Positions 9,518 through 18,560 of a DNA stretch of 64,000 bases are shown in pieces. The DNA comes from an uncultured Lachnospiraceae bacterium. GTDB taxonomy: Bacteria; Bacillota; Clostridia; Lachnospirales; Lachnospiraceae. The DNA lies in contig CAJTPM010000006.1 of the NCBI GenBank assembly GCA_910578085.1, forward strand, positions 37,812-101,811. The letters are read 5' to 3'. The notes beneath the pieces were generated by a model, which was not told the DNA's origin, did no database searches, and worked only from the letters and a program-made list of their open reading frames with translations. Within the stretch, counting starts at the first letter, position 1, and each line of letters starts with the position of its first letter. A program made the position numbers and the translations under genes.

Positions 9518-12500
9518 ACTGTTCCACAAGTGGATATCTTTTTGCCTGGCAGTGACACTCACCAGCAGTCTGTTTCCCGCCCGGAATGTATTGGCTGAAG
9601 AAACGACAGCAGAAACGCCGCAGGAAAGTATCTCCCAGGATCAGGAGATCCTGTGGGAAACAATACAGATCGATTCCACCGAAGACTTTCTTTCTTTTGC
9701 GGAAAGCTGTTCTCTGGATTCCTGGTCCGCCAATAAACAGGTACTGTTAAATACGGATATTTCCCTATCCGATACCGATTTTGAGTCTGTTCCGATCTTC
9801 ACCGGTATTTTTGACGGCGGGAATCATACGATCTCCGGTTACCGATATACCAGAGACGGCTATGTGGCTGGTCTGTTCCGCTATGTCGGAAAAGACGCCC
9901 TCATCAAAAATCTCCATGTAACCGGCGAACTCTCCGCTTCCGGCGAAAAGGAATGCATCGGCGGACTTGCGGGCGTCAATTACGGAACCCTCCAAAACTG
10001 CAGTTTTGAAGGAACCGTAAACGGAAAGACAACGGTGGGCGGCCTCGTCGGCGTCAACGAAGGCACCGGCGCCATACAGAACTGTCATGTGGCCGGACAT
10101 ATCACGGGATATTATTCCACCGGCGGCATTGCGGGGACAAATCACGGCTCCCTGTTTCGCTGCATCAACCGCGCCGGTATCAACAACGACAGCGACTGGG
10201 TGGAAACGGACGATGAAATGGGGACCGGGATCCTGTTCAGCATCCAGACAGGAGAATCCGGGACAGAGCTGTTCAGCGGCGTGGATGCCGGAGGGATCGC
10301 CGGGTATTCGGACGGTATTCTGACCGGATGCAAAAATTACGGCACCATAGGATACGAACACACCGGCTACAATATCGGCGGCATCGCCGGCAGACAGTGC
10401 GGGATCCTGTCACTGTGTGAAAATCAGGGAACCGTATACGGCAGAAAGGATATCGGCGGTATCGTGGGACAGATGGAACCCTATATCGAGGTAAACGAAG
10501 CGGAATCTCTCAGAAACGCCGTCAACAAACTGCACGATCTGATCGCAAAAACCATAGACGATATGGAGGCCGGAAAAAACGCCGCCAGACGCGATCTCGA
10601 CAACCTGGCGGCTTACAGTGACGGCGCGGCGGATGCCGGCGGCGCCCTTGCGGACCAGATGGCCGCTTTTATCGACAGCAATATGGATCAGACACAGGCC
10701 GTGGCGGACCGTCTGCACAATGGATTGGAAATGCTCACGCCCGTACTTGACACGGTTCATACCGCTCAGGACAGCATCTCAAAGGCCGCCGAATCCCTGG
10801 GATCCATCGGCAATGAATTGAAACATATCGGCAGCCCGGAGAACGCAGAGAGGCTGAAGAGCGCTGTAACCAGACAGCAGGAAGCAGCAGAAAAAGCAAA
10901 TGCCGTCATACAGGAAATTTCGGACAGTGCAGACATCACTGCCGAACAGCTTGACAGGCTGGAACTATCCCTCGCGGAAATGTCGGACGCCACTTACGCC
11001 CTTTTGAACGAATTAAATGAAATATTGGGACAGCAGGCCGGCGATTCCCTGCAGAACGCCGGCGATGACATATCAACCGCCACAAAGCATCTGCAGGACA
11101 GCGCCGACTCTTTAAAAGCAGCAGCCCGCGACGCAAAAAGCATTGCAGATTACGCCAGGAGCCAGTCGGATATCCGCTTTTCCAAACTGGGAAACGAATT
11201 CAGCGAAAACCGTGAAAGCCTGCGTACACAGTTAAAAAAGATGTCCGAAAGTCTGAGAACTCTGAATAGCGACGCCTCAGACTATTCCGATATCGTCAAT
11301 AACGACCTCAGAGCTGTCAACGATCAGGTCAACATCGTATTCCAGCTTCTGGCGGACAGTCTGACAAATTATGAAGAGCTGAACATGGAAGAACTTTATG
11401 AGGATGTGGAGATTGAAGATGTCTCAAACATTACCGCCGGGAAAACGGATAACTGCATCAACCGGGGAATCATCCGGGGCGACATCAACGTGGGCGGCAT
11501 CGCAGGCGCAATGTCCATCGATGAGGAGGATCCTGAGGACAACGCTGCCGGAAACATGAACTATCAGATCGGAAGAAAATATTTTACCCGCTGCGTGATC
11601 ACAAACTGTGTCAATGACGGCTATATTACGGCCAAAAAGGACGGCGTCGGCGGCATTGCAGGCTATATGAAACATGGCGTCATTCTCGATTCGGAGGGCT
11701 ATGGAAGTGTGGAAAGCATGGAAGGAGACTTTGCGGGCGGCATATGCGGTGAATCCCTGACTGTCATCCGACATTGTTTTGCACTCTGTTCTGTCTCCGG
11801 AAACAAAAACGTTGGCGGCATCGCCGGTTATGGTGACACCCTCAAAGACTGTTACGCCATGGCGGACTGCAGCGCAAAGGCAGGCAGAAAGGGCGCCATC
11901 GCCGGACAGATCGTCCGTTACGATACCAGAAGGAATGAGGAGGAAACCAAAGTAAGCGGCAACTACTATGTGAGTGATGAACTCTGCGGCATCGACAATG
12001 TCAGTTATGCAGGCATGGCGGAACCTGTCTCTTACGAAGCACTGCTGGCCACACCGCAGCTGCCCTCAGCCTTTCGTCATCTCAGGGTTATTTTCAGAAT
12101 AGAGGATACTTATCTGGGCGAACAGGAAGTGGCTTTCGGGGAAAGCCTCTCTGCCCTGCAATATCCGGAGATTCCCGAAAAGGAGGGGTATTACGGCGTC
12201 TGGCCGGACTGTTCGGATAAAACCATGTCCGGCAATCTGTTCATCACCGGCGAATACAAAGAGAATGTCACTGTGGTACAGAGTGACGAAACCCATGAGT
12301 CACAGGAAGGGGGGCGCAGGCCCTATGCCCTTGTGGAACAGCGTTTTACGGAAGACACCGAATTAAATGTAACCATAGGAGACATTTCCCCGCCACAGGA
12401 AGCCGCCGGCAAAGAAAACATCATCTATGATATCTCCCTCGAACATACGGGGGACGCCGATACGGATTGCTTCGCCGTCAGGCTCTTTAATCCCTATGGC

Positions 12501-12725
12501 AAAAATGCGGAAGTCTGGTGTTACCTGGATGGTGAATGGAAAAAAGTCGAAAGTAAAACCAGAGGACAGTATCTACAGGTCGATATGAGCGGGACAAAAC
12601 AGACTTTCTGCGTGGCAAAACAGACCGCCGGCATCGGCATCCTTGCAGGCGGCATTGCAGGGTTTGCCCTTCTTGCGATCCTGTTCATCCTGTTGATCAA
12701 AAAAATAAAAACAGCACATGCCTGA
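9504..12725 (+). CDS. Secreted, membrane-anchored GLUG-repeat and coiled-coil protein
   Basis: A 1073-residue protein. A signal peptide ends near VLAEE (about residue 31). Two GLUG-type blocks (about 100-325 and 640-800) repeat units such as GGLAGVNYGTLQNCSFEGTV and GGIAGYMKHG, which should form a beta-helix. Between them, about 335-620, lies a long Ala/Asp/Ser-rich heptad region predicted to be a coiled coil. A single C-terminal membrane helix (GFALLAILFILLIKK) is followed by a short basic tail. It overlaps the MMPL gene and probably works with it at the cell surface, perhaps as an extracytoplasmic partner or adaptor. The partnership is inferred from coupling. Confidence 0.8.
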   Translation: MKTNKLFHKWISFCLAVTLTSSLFPARNVLAEETTAETPQESISQDQEILWETIQIDSTEDFLSFAESCSLDSWSANKQVLLNTDISLSDTDFESVPIFTGIFDGGNHTISGYRYTRDGYVAGLFRYVGKDALIKNLHVTGELSASGEKECIGGLAGVNYGTLQNCSFEGTVNGKTTVGGLVGVNEGTGAIQNCHVAGHITGYYSTGGIAGTNHGSLFRCINRAGINNDSDWVETDDEMGTGILFSIQTGESGTELFSGVDAGGIAGYSDGILTGCKNYGTIGYEHTGYNIGGIAGRQCGILSLCENQGTVYGRKDIGGIVGQMEPYIEVNEAESLRNAVNKLHDLIAKTIDDMEAGKNAARRDLDNLAAYSDGAADAGGALADQMAAFIDSNMDQTQAVADRLHNGLEMLTPVLDTVHTAQDSISKAAESLGSIGNELKHIGSPENAERLKSAVTRQQEAAEKANAVIQEISDSADITAEQLDRLELSLAEMSDATYALLNELNEILGQQAGDSLQNAGDDISTATKHLQDSADSLKAAARDAKSIADYARSQSDIRFSKLGNEFSENRESLRTQLKKMSESLRTLNSDASDYSDIVNNDLRAVNDQVNIVFQLLADSLTNYEELNMEELYEDVEIEDVSNITAGKTDNCINRGIIRGDINVGGIAGAMSIDEEDPEDNAAGNMNYQIGRKYFTRCVITNCVNDGYITAKKDGVGGIAGYMKHGVILDSEGYGSVESMEGDFAGGICGESLTVIRHCFALCSVSGNKNVGGIAGYGDTLKDCYAMADCSAKAGRKGAIAGQIVRYDTRRNEEETKVSGNYYVSDELCGIDNVSYAGMAEPVSYEALLATPQLPSAFRHLRVIFRIEDTYLGEQEVAFGESLSALQYPEIPEKEGYYGVWPDCSDKTMSGNLFITGEYKENVTVVQSDETHESQEGGRRPYALVEQRFTEDTELNVTIGDISPPQEAAGKENIIYDISLEHTGDADTDCFAVRLFNPYGKNAEVWCYLDGEWKKVESKTRGQYLQVDMSGTKQTFCVAKQTAGIGILAGGIAGFALLAILFILLIKKIKTAHA

Positions 12726-12766
12726 AAAAGATTTGCCTTTTCCTGACACTTCTGCTAGAATCGTTA

Positions 12767-12809
12767 CTGTCCGGAGACGGGATCACGCAGCAAAAACCGT
12801 TCCGGACAG
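12767..12809 (+). terminator. Hairpin after the GLUG-protein gene
   Basis: CTGTCCGGA (12767-12775) pairs with TCCGGACAG (12801-12809), extended inside by ACGG/CCGT. It lies about 40 bases after the stop of the upstream gene. The downstream T-run is poor, so it may be a weak terminator or a transcript-stabilising hairpin. The rest of the 240-base gap shows nothing else. Confidence 0.45.
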
Positions 12810-12965
12810 ACAGAAAAATCATTTTCTGCATATACTGACTGTGAAACCAACACACGGCAATTTAAGTCAGCTCAGAGGATATGCCCTGATCGCAGATGAG
12901 AAACCGTCCCGCGACTTTCTCATCGCATGTCATCGCTTTCATCTGCCCTGACGTGGAGGATTACT

Positions 12966-14897
12966 ATGGCAATTACCGATTACTCAGCCGCATTAAAAAA
13001 AGGAAAGCGAAACTACCAGTTAGCGCTCGCAAAGGGAGCCTATCCCTATCTGCCTGCGTTAGACGACATTTTGTCCTACACGGAGGTTACCGCCTCCGTC
13101 AATCTGGGTCTGATGGATATTCCCCTGTCCAAAATCGTCGGCACAAAAACCTCCGGCAGAACCAATGCCTTCGCCGGTAACTTTATGCCTCTGCTGCCGG
13201 AAAAATCCGAATTTGCGGCCAAATGGGCAGCTCTTTACAATCATCAGATCGACGACGGCATTCGTGATCCCATCGTCGTCTTCGAGTTTATGCACCGGTT
13301 TTATGTACAGGAAGGCAATAAGCGCGTCAGCGTTATGAAATCTCTGGATGCCTACAGCATCCCCGGCACGGTGACAAGGATCATTCCCAAAAAAACGGAA
13401 GACAAAGAGGTCTGTCTCTACTATGAATTTATGGATTTCTACCAGGTGTCGGAATCCTATGACGTCTGGTTTTCCAAAGAGGGAAGCTACAAAAAACTGC
13501 TCAAACTGATGGGGAAAAATCCAGGAGAACTCTGGACGCCGGAAGAACGAAACGCCTTCCATTCAGCCTGCGAGAAATTCGGCAGAGCATACCTGGCCGC
13601 TTTTTCGGAAAAAATAAAGCTGTCCGCATCCGACGCCCTCCTCCTGTACCTGGATGTATACGGCTACGACAAACTCAAGGCGCAGACGCAGACCGAACTG
13701 CGGGATGCTCTGATCAAAGCCCAGAAGGAACTGCAGCTTGCAGAAAAAGGCAGCCAGGTGACGCTTGTAAAAGATCCCGAACAGGCAAAGCCTTCCCTGC
13801 TCGGAAAGATCCTTCCGACAAACCCTGCGCCCGAAGATTTAAAGATCGCTTTCCTATACTACAAGACGCCGGAGACTTCCAGCTGGGCCTATGCCCATGA
13901 ACTGGGGCGGCTCCATTTGGAACAGGCCTTCGACGGGAAAGTGAAGACAATCGCTATCGACCAGGTAGGCACCGACGATCAGATCAAGGATGCCGTTGAT
14001 AACGCCGTAGCCGCCGGGTGCAACGTGATCTTCGCCACCGCGGTTCAGATGGTAAACCAGTGCGTGCGCTCCGCCATCCAGTATCCGAAAGTAAAGTTTT
14101 TTAACTGTTCCGTGAAAATGCCCTATTCTTCCGTGCATACCTACTATGCCAGAATGTACGAGGCAAAGTTCCTGATCGGAGCCATCGCCGCCGCTGTATC
14201 TCACACAGACAAACTGGGCTATGTGGCGGACTACCCGATCTACGGTTCCCTGGCAAACATCAACGCTTTTGCGCTGGGCGCCCGGATGATCAACCCTTAT
14301 GTGGAAGTGTATCTGGAATGGTCGAAATTGAAAACCCTGGACGGCAAAGAAAAACTCCGTCAGGACGGTTTGCTGTTCATGTCCGACGACGACATGATCA
14401 CGCCCAATCACCCCACCAGAGAATACGGATTATATTTAAAGAATGAAGAGGGCGAGCTGGAAAACCTGGCCACGCCGATCTGGCACTGGGGTAAATTTTA
14501 TGAGCGCATCGTCACAAATATCTGCAGCGGCAGAAGCGAGGCGAACGCTTCCAAAAAGGAGACCGCCATCAACTACTGGTGGGGGATGTCCGCAGATGTG
14601 ATCGATGTGATCTGTTCAAAAAAAATGCCCCACGGCACCCACAGATTGATCAACTTCTTAAAAAGTTCCATCTGTGCAGGCAGCTTTAAACCCTTTGACG
14701 GCCTGATCTACTCTCAGGACGGCATTATCCGCTGTAAAGAGGGGCAGTCCCTGCAGCCTGAAGATATTATCACGATGAACTGGCTTGCGGAAAATGTTGT
14801 GGGACGGATCCCCGCATTTGAAGAACTTACGCAGGAGGCACAGCTGCTCTCCAATATTCAAGGGGTATGCAAAGAAGAGAATGAAACAGACAGGTAA
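12966..14897 (+). CDS. BMP-family substrate-binding-fold protein with ParB-like N-terminus
   Basis: A 643-residue protein beginning at ATG 12966, nine bases after GGAGG. The first 150-200 residues contain a ParB/Srx-like segment (FVYE-like helix, then EGNKRVSVMKSLDAYSIPG). From about 280 it matches the BMP (PnrA-like nucleoside/lipoprotein) fold: KIAFLYYKTPETSSWAY, DNAVAAGCNVIFATAVQM, EAKFLIGAIAAAVS, LGYVADYPIYGSLANINAFA. There is no signal peptide or lipobox, unlike classical BMP lipoproteins, so it is probably cytoplasmic. It overlaps the phosphoesterase gene by 17 bases. It may be a soluble nucleoside sensor rather than a transporter component; that is inference. Confidence 0.78.
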   Translation: MAITDYSAALKKGKRNYQLALAKGAYPYLPALDDILSYTEVTASVNLGLMDIPLSKIVGTKTSGRTNAFAGNFMPLLPEKSEFAAKWAALYNHQIDDGIRDPIVVFEFMHRFYVQEGNKRVSVMKSLDAYSIPGTVTRIIPKKTEDKEVCLYYEFMDFYQVSESYDVWFSKEGSYKKLLKLMGKNPGELWTPEERNAFHSACEKFGRAYLAAFSEKIKLSASDALLLYLDVYGYDKLKAQTQTELRDALIKAQKELQLAEKGSQVTLVKDPEQAKPSLLGKILPTNPAPEDLKIAFLYYKTPETSSWAYAHELGRLHLEQAFDGKVKTIAIDQVGTDDQIKDAVDNAVAAGCNVIFATAVQMVNQCVRSAIQYPKVKFFNCSVKMPYSSVHTYYARMYEAKFLIGAIAAAVSHTDKLGYVADYPIYGSLANINAFALGARMINPYVEVYLEWSKLKTLDGKEKLRQDGLLFMSDDDMITPNHPTREYGLYLKNEEGELENLATPIWHWGKFYERIVTNICSGRSEANASKKETAINYWWGMSADVIDVICSKKMPHGTHRLINFLKSSICAGSFKPFDGLIYSQDGIIRCKEGQSLQPEDIITMNWLAENVVGRIPAFEELTQEAQLLSNIQGVCKEENETDR

Positions 14898-15519
14898 AGA
14901 CAAAGACGTTTTAAAAATTATGGTGTTTGCGGATCAGAAATCCAAACTGCTCTACGACTATTATGATCCTGAACGGATGAAAGACATCGATCTCATTATT
15001 TCCTGCGGCGATCTGCCGCAGGAATATCTGAGTTTTTTTGTGACGCTCTGCAATGTTCCGCTCCTCTATGTAAGGGGTAACCATGACAAAAGTTATGACG
15101 CCAACCCCCCCGAAGGATGCACCTGCATTGAGGATGATATCTATGTCTATAAAGGAATCCGTATCCTGGGATTAGGGGGCTCCATGCAGTATATCCCGGG
15201 CGCTCCCGGCCAGTACACGGAATGGCAGATGCGGTATCGGATCAGGAAACTGGGCTTCAAATTATGGCGGCACAAAGGATTTGATATTCTTGTCACCCAT
15301 GCCCCCGCCTATCAGGTCAATGATCTGCCGGATCTCCCGCACAGAGGTTTTGCCGCTTTTCTCCCTCTCCTGGACAAGTATCGGCCCAAGTTCTTTCTCC
15401 ATGGCCATGTCCACGCCAACTATGCCAGAGGGTTTAAGCGGACGGACACCTATGGGGAAACTACGGTGGTCAATGCCTACGAGTTTTATGTGGTGGAGTA
15501 TCCGTTAAAGGATCATTGA
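14881..15519 (+). CDS. Calcineurin-like metallophosphoesterase
   Basis: A 212-residue cytoplasmic enzyme. Metal-binding motifs are visible in order: a modified first motif (VFADQKSK, where most members have DxH), the second motif ISCGDLP, the third VRGNHDKSY, then LVTHAPAY and LHGHVHANY. The start ATG 14881 lies inside the 3' end of the BMP-like gene, so translation is coupled. The weakened first motif (Asp then Gln in place of His) is notable and could alter metal site occupancy. Substrate unknown; the partner gene suggests a nucleotide- or nucleoside-related role. Confidence 0.85.
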   Translation: MKQTGKDKDVLKIMVFADQKSKLLYDYYDPERMKDIDLIISCGDLPQEYLSFFVTLCNVPLLYVRGNHDKSYDANPPEGCTCIEDDIYVYKGIRILGLGGSMQYIPGAPGQYTEWQMRYRIRKLGFKLWRHKGFDILVTHAPAYQVNDLPDLPHRGFAAFLPLLDKYRPKFFLHGHVHANYARGFKRTDTYGETTVVNAYEFYVVEYPLKDH

Positions 15520-16397
15520 CCGGGATCGATCAGCACCGTCATGATCGCGTCCTGCTCCACTGTCACAGGCGGCACTTCTCCCCGCATGCGAAGATACACG
15601 GGCATCCTTTCTGCCGTCCGGTTCATCAGTACCACTGCCACTTGCCCGTCCGGCCTGAGAAAAGCCGTCACATCCACAAAATTATCCACATGGTTTGGCC
15701 CGCCCTTTTCATTTAACAGAATGCACCAGTCTATAAAAGCGCAGGCACCATGGTTTAAATCCCCTGTGATGTCGTGTCCGTACATCCTGGCGTCCGCCAA
15801 TTGGTCTTTTGCAGCAAATTTGCTGTATTCTACACATCCTTCCGAAAACAGCAGCTTTTTTTCGGAAATTTTTCGTGCGCCATCTGCAGCGCCTCAAAAT
15901 GATCCCCCGAATACCAGTGGAATGCCATACCGGTGATCATCCGGTCCGTGTCCGCATCAATGGTCTCCAAAGCTCTTTCAAGCAGTCTTTCCTTATTGTG
16001 ATCCCAGATAAAAATTTCCAGATCCGTCAGCCCATGAGCGCACAGTGCCGGGTACAGATAGTCCCTTAAAAACTCTTTTTCCTCTCCTGCGGAATAAACG
16101 CAGGAGTCCCAGATCTGTACGGCGGCAGGTTCATTCTGAATACTGATCCTTTTGACAGTCACCCCCTTTTTTCTGTAACCTTCCAGAAAACGGCAGAGAT
16201 ATTCCGCCCACATCCCTCTGTATTCCTCTTTCAGTCTGCCGCCGTGGTTTTTATCTTTGTTTGTCTTCATGAATGCCGGCGGACTCCAGGGGCTCAACAT
16301 CACCTGGATCGGGGATGCGGAAACCTTTTTCGCATTTTCCCAGAAGGGTAGGATATACCGTTCATCCCGTTCAAGGGAAAAACTCAATCTGTCCCGG
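15513..16397 (-). pseudogene. Glycoside hydrolase family 30 remnant
   Basis: Two adjacent frames together read as a GH30 enzyme: VMLSPWSPPAFMKTN, ISIQNEPAAVQIWDS (acid/base Glu in QNEP) and AFHWYSGDHFEAL in the first, then the C-terminal region GHDITGDLNHGACAFIDWC and PDGQVAVVLMNRT in the second. The break is at a run of seven A's near 15854-15860 (minus strand). One extra A restores the frame and the nucleophile motif LLFSEGCVEY. A further in-frame loss of roughly 40 residues is apparent after GPNHVDNF (near 15677), and the N-terminal half is missing. It overlaps the end of the phosphoesterase gene. Confidence 0.75.
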
Positions 16398-16400
16398 AAT

Positions 16401-16551
16401 CTTCTGATGTATTCCGATTATTCTTACAGCGAGATAGCCTCTTACCCTGCTTTGCATCCCAAAGCCATCTCGGGAAACAATTTAAAAGCGCTGTGGGCAT
16501 GACCTTGCGGGAATACAGAGAAGCTTACAGCCGAAGCGGCAAATGCGCCCG
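16401..16551 (+). pseudogene. AraC-family regulator fragment
   Basis: Forward reading gives LLMYSDYSYSEIASY, then after a one-base loss CFASQSHLGKQFKSAVG and MTLREYREAY. This is the second helix-turn-helix of an AraC/XylS regulator. The rest of the gene is missing and the fragment abuts the GH30 remnant on the opposite strand. Confidence 0.65.
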
Positions 16552-17000
16552 CGGGCAGCTATATCATCAGTGAAAACCCGCTGGACATCTGCGGAGAAAG
16601 CCATGTATTCCCTCATTGTACAGCAAGCGTGGAAACCAGGGGAGAATCCGTCTTTGCCGCACGCAATACGATAGACGGACTGCTGGTCACATCAGGACAC
16701 AGCTTTTTCCCTTATACATCCTGTGGGGAAGGAGAAGATCCGGGCGCACATATCGATATCTTTTTCGGCCGCAAAATTCTGGCGGAAGAAGTGCAGATCT
16801 TCCTGCGCTCCGACTTTCCCCATGATAACTACTGGCAGAAGGGGCGGCTCGCCTTCAGCGACGGGACTGCGCTTCCCGTCACACTGCAAAAAACAGGCCT
16901 GTGCCAGTCCGTAATGCTGCCAAAGCCCATTGAAACAGAATGGGTACGCCTGTCCGACCTGAAAAAAGATGACGCCGATCCATCCCCTTTTCCGACGCCT
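16552..17000 (+). pseudogene. Fragment of a carbohydrate-binding (discoidin-like) domain
   Basis: The frame is open from 16504 without a plausible ATG. From about 16552 it reads NPLDICGESHVFPHCTASV, SVFAARNTIDGLL, HIDIFFGRKI, FLRSDFPHDNYWQKGRLAFS, VTLQKT and VRLSDLKKDDADPSPFP. This order resembles a jelly-roll carbohydrate-binding module found at the end of Clostridial polysaccharide-degrading proteins. Both ends are truncated and the expected terminal EVYG-like strand is lost near 17000. Confidence 0.55.
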
Positions 17001-17232
17001 CAAACATACATGGCGTTAAGATTTCTTCCATATTATCGGCATCCCAGTTTGTTACAAGCATATTATAATTCACGAAACTAAGCCCATACAGGTACTTTTT
17101 TGTCAGTTCCCTGCATTCTTCCGGCAAGGGCTTTACCCTGTAATACTCCCGCAGATTTCCATGAGTGATCGTTTCTGTAATGGTACAAAATATCGTCGAA
17201 GACGAGCTCCACGACATTCTGAGATAGATCAT
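17000..17232 (-). pseudogene. Unrecognised 3' gene fragment behind lgt
   Basis: An open frame begins with ATGA overlapping the lgt stop and includes HGNLREYYRVKPLPEECREL, KKYLYGLSFVNYNMLVTNWD and ADNMEEILTPCMFE. This reads like real protein, but the first 30 residues (Ser/Thr-rich) do not, and another frame there gives VELVFDDILYHYRN. After about 17000 the frame runs antisense through the neighbouring fragment. It is probably the tail of a lost gene with a frameshift; I do not recognise the family. Confidence 0.35.
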
Positions 17233-18092
17233 TCGGTCTCTTTATCTTCCCTCTTCTTTTTCCTCATCACATACACATATGCCACCACGGAAAATATCAC
17301 CAGCACTACCGCTAACAGCTGAGAAACCGGAATCTGCGTCCCCGGCAGATGAAGCTGATCTGTCCGGAAGCCTTCGATCCAACTGCGTCCGAGCCCATAT
17401 CCGCCCAGATAGACAAGACCGATCTCCCCCTCAAACTGTTTATATTTCCAGATCACAAGCATCGCTGCAACAACCATGAGATTCCAGAGACATTCATACA
17501 AAAAGGTGGGATGCACCTGAATCGCTCCCTCCGACGCGTGAGCAGCAATCAGCTCTGTGATCTCGTGAGGCCGCACTGCCGCCTCGGGAAGTCTCATGGC
17601 AAACAGGCTGTCCGTATATTCCCCGAAAGCCTCCCTGTTAAAAAAATTCCCCCAGCGCCCGATTGCCTGCCCTAATGCCAGTCCCGGCACACAGATATCG
17701 ATCATCGTAAAATAATTGAGTTTCTTTTTCCTGCAAAAAATAAACAATGTCAGAAAGGCCGCGATCACGCCGCCGTATATTGCGAGACCACCCTTTCTCA
17801 GATTAAAGATACCGGCCAGATCATTTTTATAGTAATCCCAGGCAAAGACTACATAGTAGATCCTTGCGCCGATTAACCCGAAAATAATGCCATACAGAAA
17901 AAAATCCCAGATCCGTTCCGGATCATAGCCATACCTTTTTGACACACGCAGCGCCAGAAAAAGCCCTGCTCCCATGCCAACGGCGATGACAACGCCGTAT
18001 AACGCTATTGTAAAGCCGAAGATCGTAAAATTTTTCGGCACATTATCCAGATATATTCCCAGATGCGGGAACTCTATTGCTGTCTCAATCAT
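17229..18092 (-). CDS. lgt: Prolipoprotein diacylglyceryl transferase
   Basis: A 287-residue polytopic membrane enzyme that transfers diacylglycerol from phosphatidylglycerol to the lipobox cysteine of prolipoproteins, the first step of lipoprotein maturation. The Lgt signature is intact (GQAIGRWGNFFNREAFG), as are LIGARIYYVVF, HPTFLYECLWNL and GRSWIEGFRTDQL. Seven hydrophobic segments can be followed. Length is typical. The C-terminus is short and basic. It is separated from the integrative element by a palindrome-rich stretch. Confidence 0.95.
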   Translation of the reverse strand: MIETAIEFPHLGIYLDNVPKNFTIFGFTIALYGVVIAVGMGAGLFLALRVSKRYGYDPERIWDFFLYGIIFGLIGARIYYVVFAWDYYKNDLAGIFNLRKGGLAIYGGVIAAFLTLFIFCRKKKLNYFTMIDICVPGLALGQAIGRWGNFFNREAFGEYTDSLFAMRLPEAAVRPHEITELIAAHASEGAIQVHPTFLYECLWNLMVVAAMLVIWKYKQFEGEIGLVYLGGYGLGRSWIEGFRTDQLHLPGTQIPVSQLLAVVLVIFSVVAYVYVMRKKKREDKETE

Positions 18093-18109
18093 ATCTGTTC
18101 CTTTCTCAG

Positions 18110-18290
18110 CCGCTGTGATGCTATCTGATACTGCGCGGCATCATTATGCTTGATCATCATCATGCTCGAAAATCCTTCGGCTCCGCCGAAGACGCCGCTT
18201 TGCGGCTCTCCGATTTTCCCGCTGTACGCTCGGGTGAAATCAAATATCCGCTTTGCGGCCGCCTGATTTCCTTCCCCGCTACACATTAAA
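18110..18290 (-). repeat. Palindrome-rich intergenic repeat upstream of lgt
   Basis: The stretch holds several short hairpins: CTTCGGC/GCCGAAG around 18174-18191, GCCGC-TTT-GCGGC around 18193-18205, and a second CCGCTTTGCGG at 18249-18259. On the minus strand a 65-codon frame is open (KIGEPQSGVFGGAEGF) but has poor coding character. I have a memory of similar frames annotated as tiny proteins in related genomes, which would make this a dispersed REP-like element. Confidence 0.5.
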
Positions 18291-18411
18291 CCGGAACACT
18301 ATAAACCGTAATTTCATCATGTCTATACAGTTCCGTCCTTTCACATTATGTTGAATTTCTTCTACTTTACCAGTTCAATATATACCATAAAATCCAGATT
18401 GCGTCAAGGGG

Positions 18412-18434
18412 TTAGGGGTGACGGTAGGGGTTCA
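18412..18434 (+). repeat. Left terminal repeat of the integrative element
   Basis: Two GGGGT cores spaced by eleven bases (AGGGGT-GACGGT-AGGGGT) followed by TCAAA. The pattern recurs in the same orientation at the right end. An inverted copy GAACCCCTA follows at 18471-18479. These are probably integrase arm-binding sites. Confidence 0.5.
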
Positions 18435-18493
18435 AAGCCTGTTTAGAAAACCTTGTAAATAGCAGGCGGCGAACCCCTATATAATTATCTATT

Positions 18494-18505
18494 CTCTAAT
18501 TAGAG
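18494..18505. promoter_or_regulatory. Palindrome upstream of rep
   Basis: CTCTAATTAGAG is a perfect 12-base palindrome about 55 bases before the preferred rep start. It is a candidate operator; the element encodes two XRE regulators. No binding evidence. Confidence 0.35.
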
Positions 18506-18560
18506 TTAAGCGTACTAAAACAAAAAGGATATGGAAAAAGGAAATGGAGGGATTGCAGAC

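Noticed and set aside
18089..18286. 65-codon minus-strand frame before lgt
   Set aside because: No ribosome site, and its sequence is explained by palindromic repeats.
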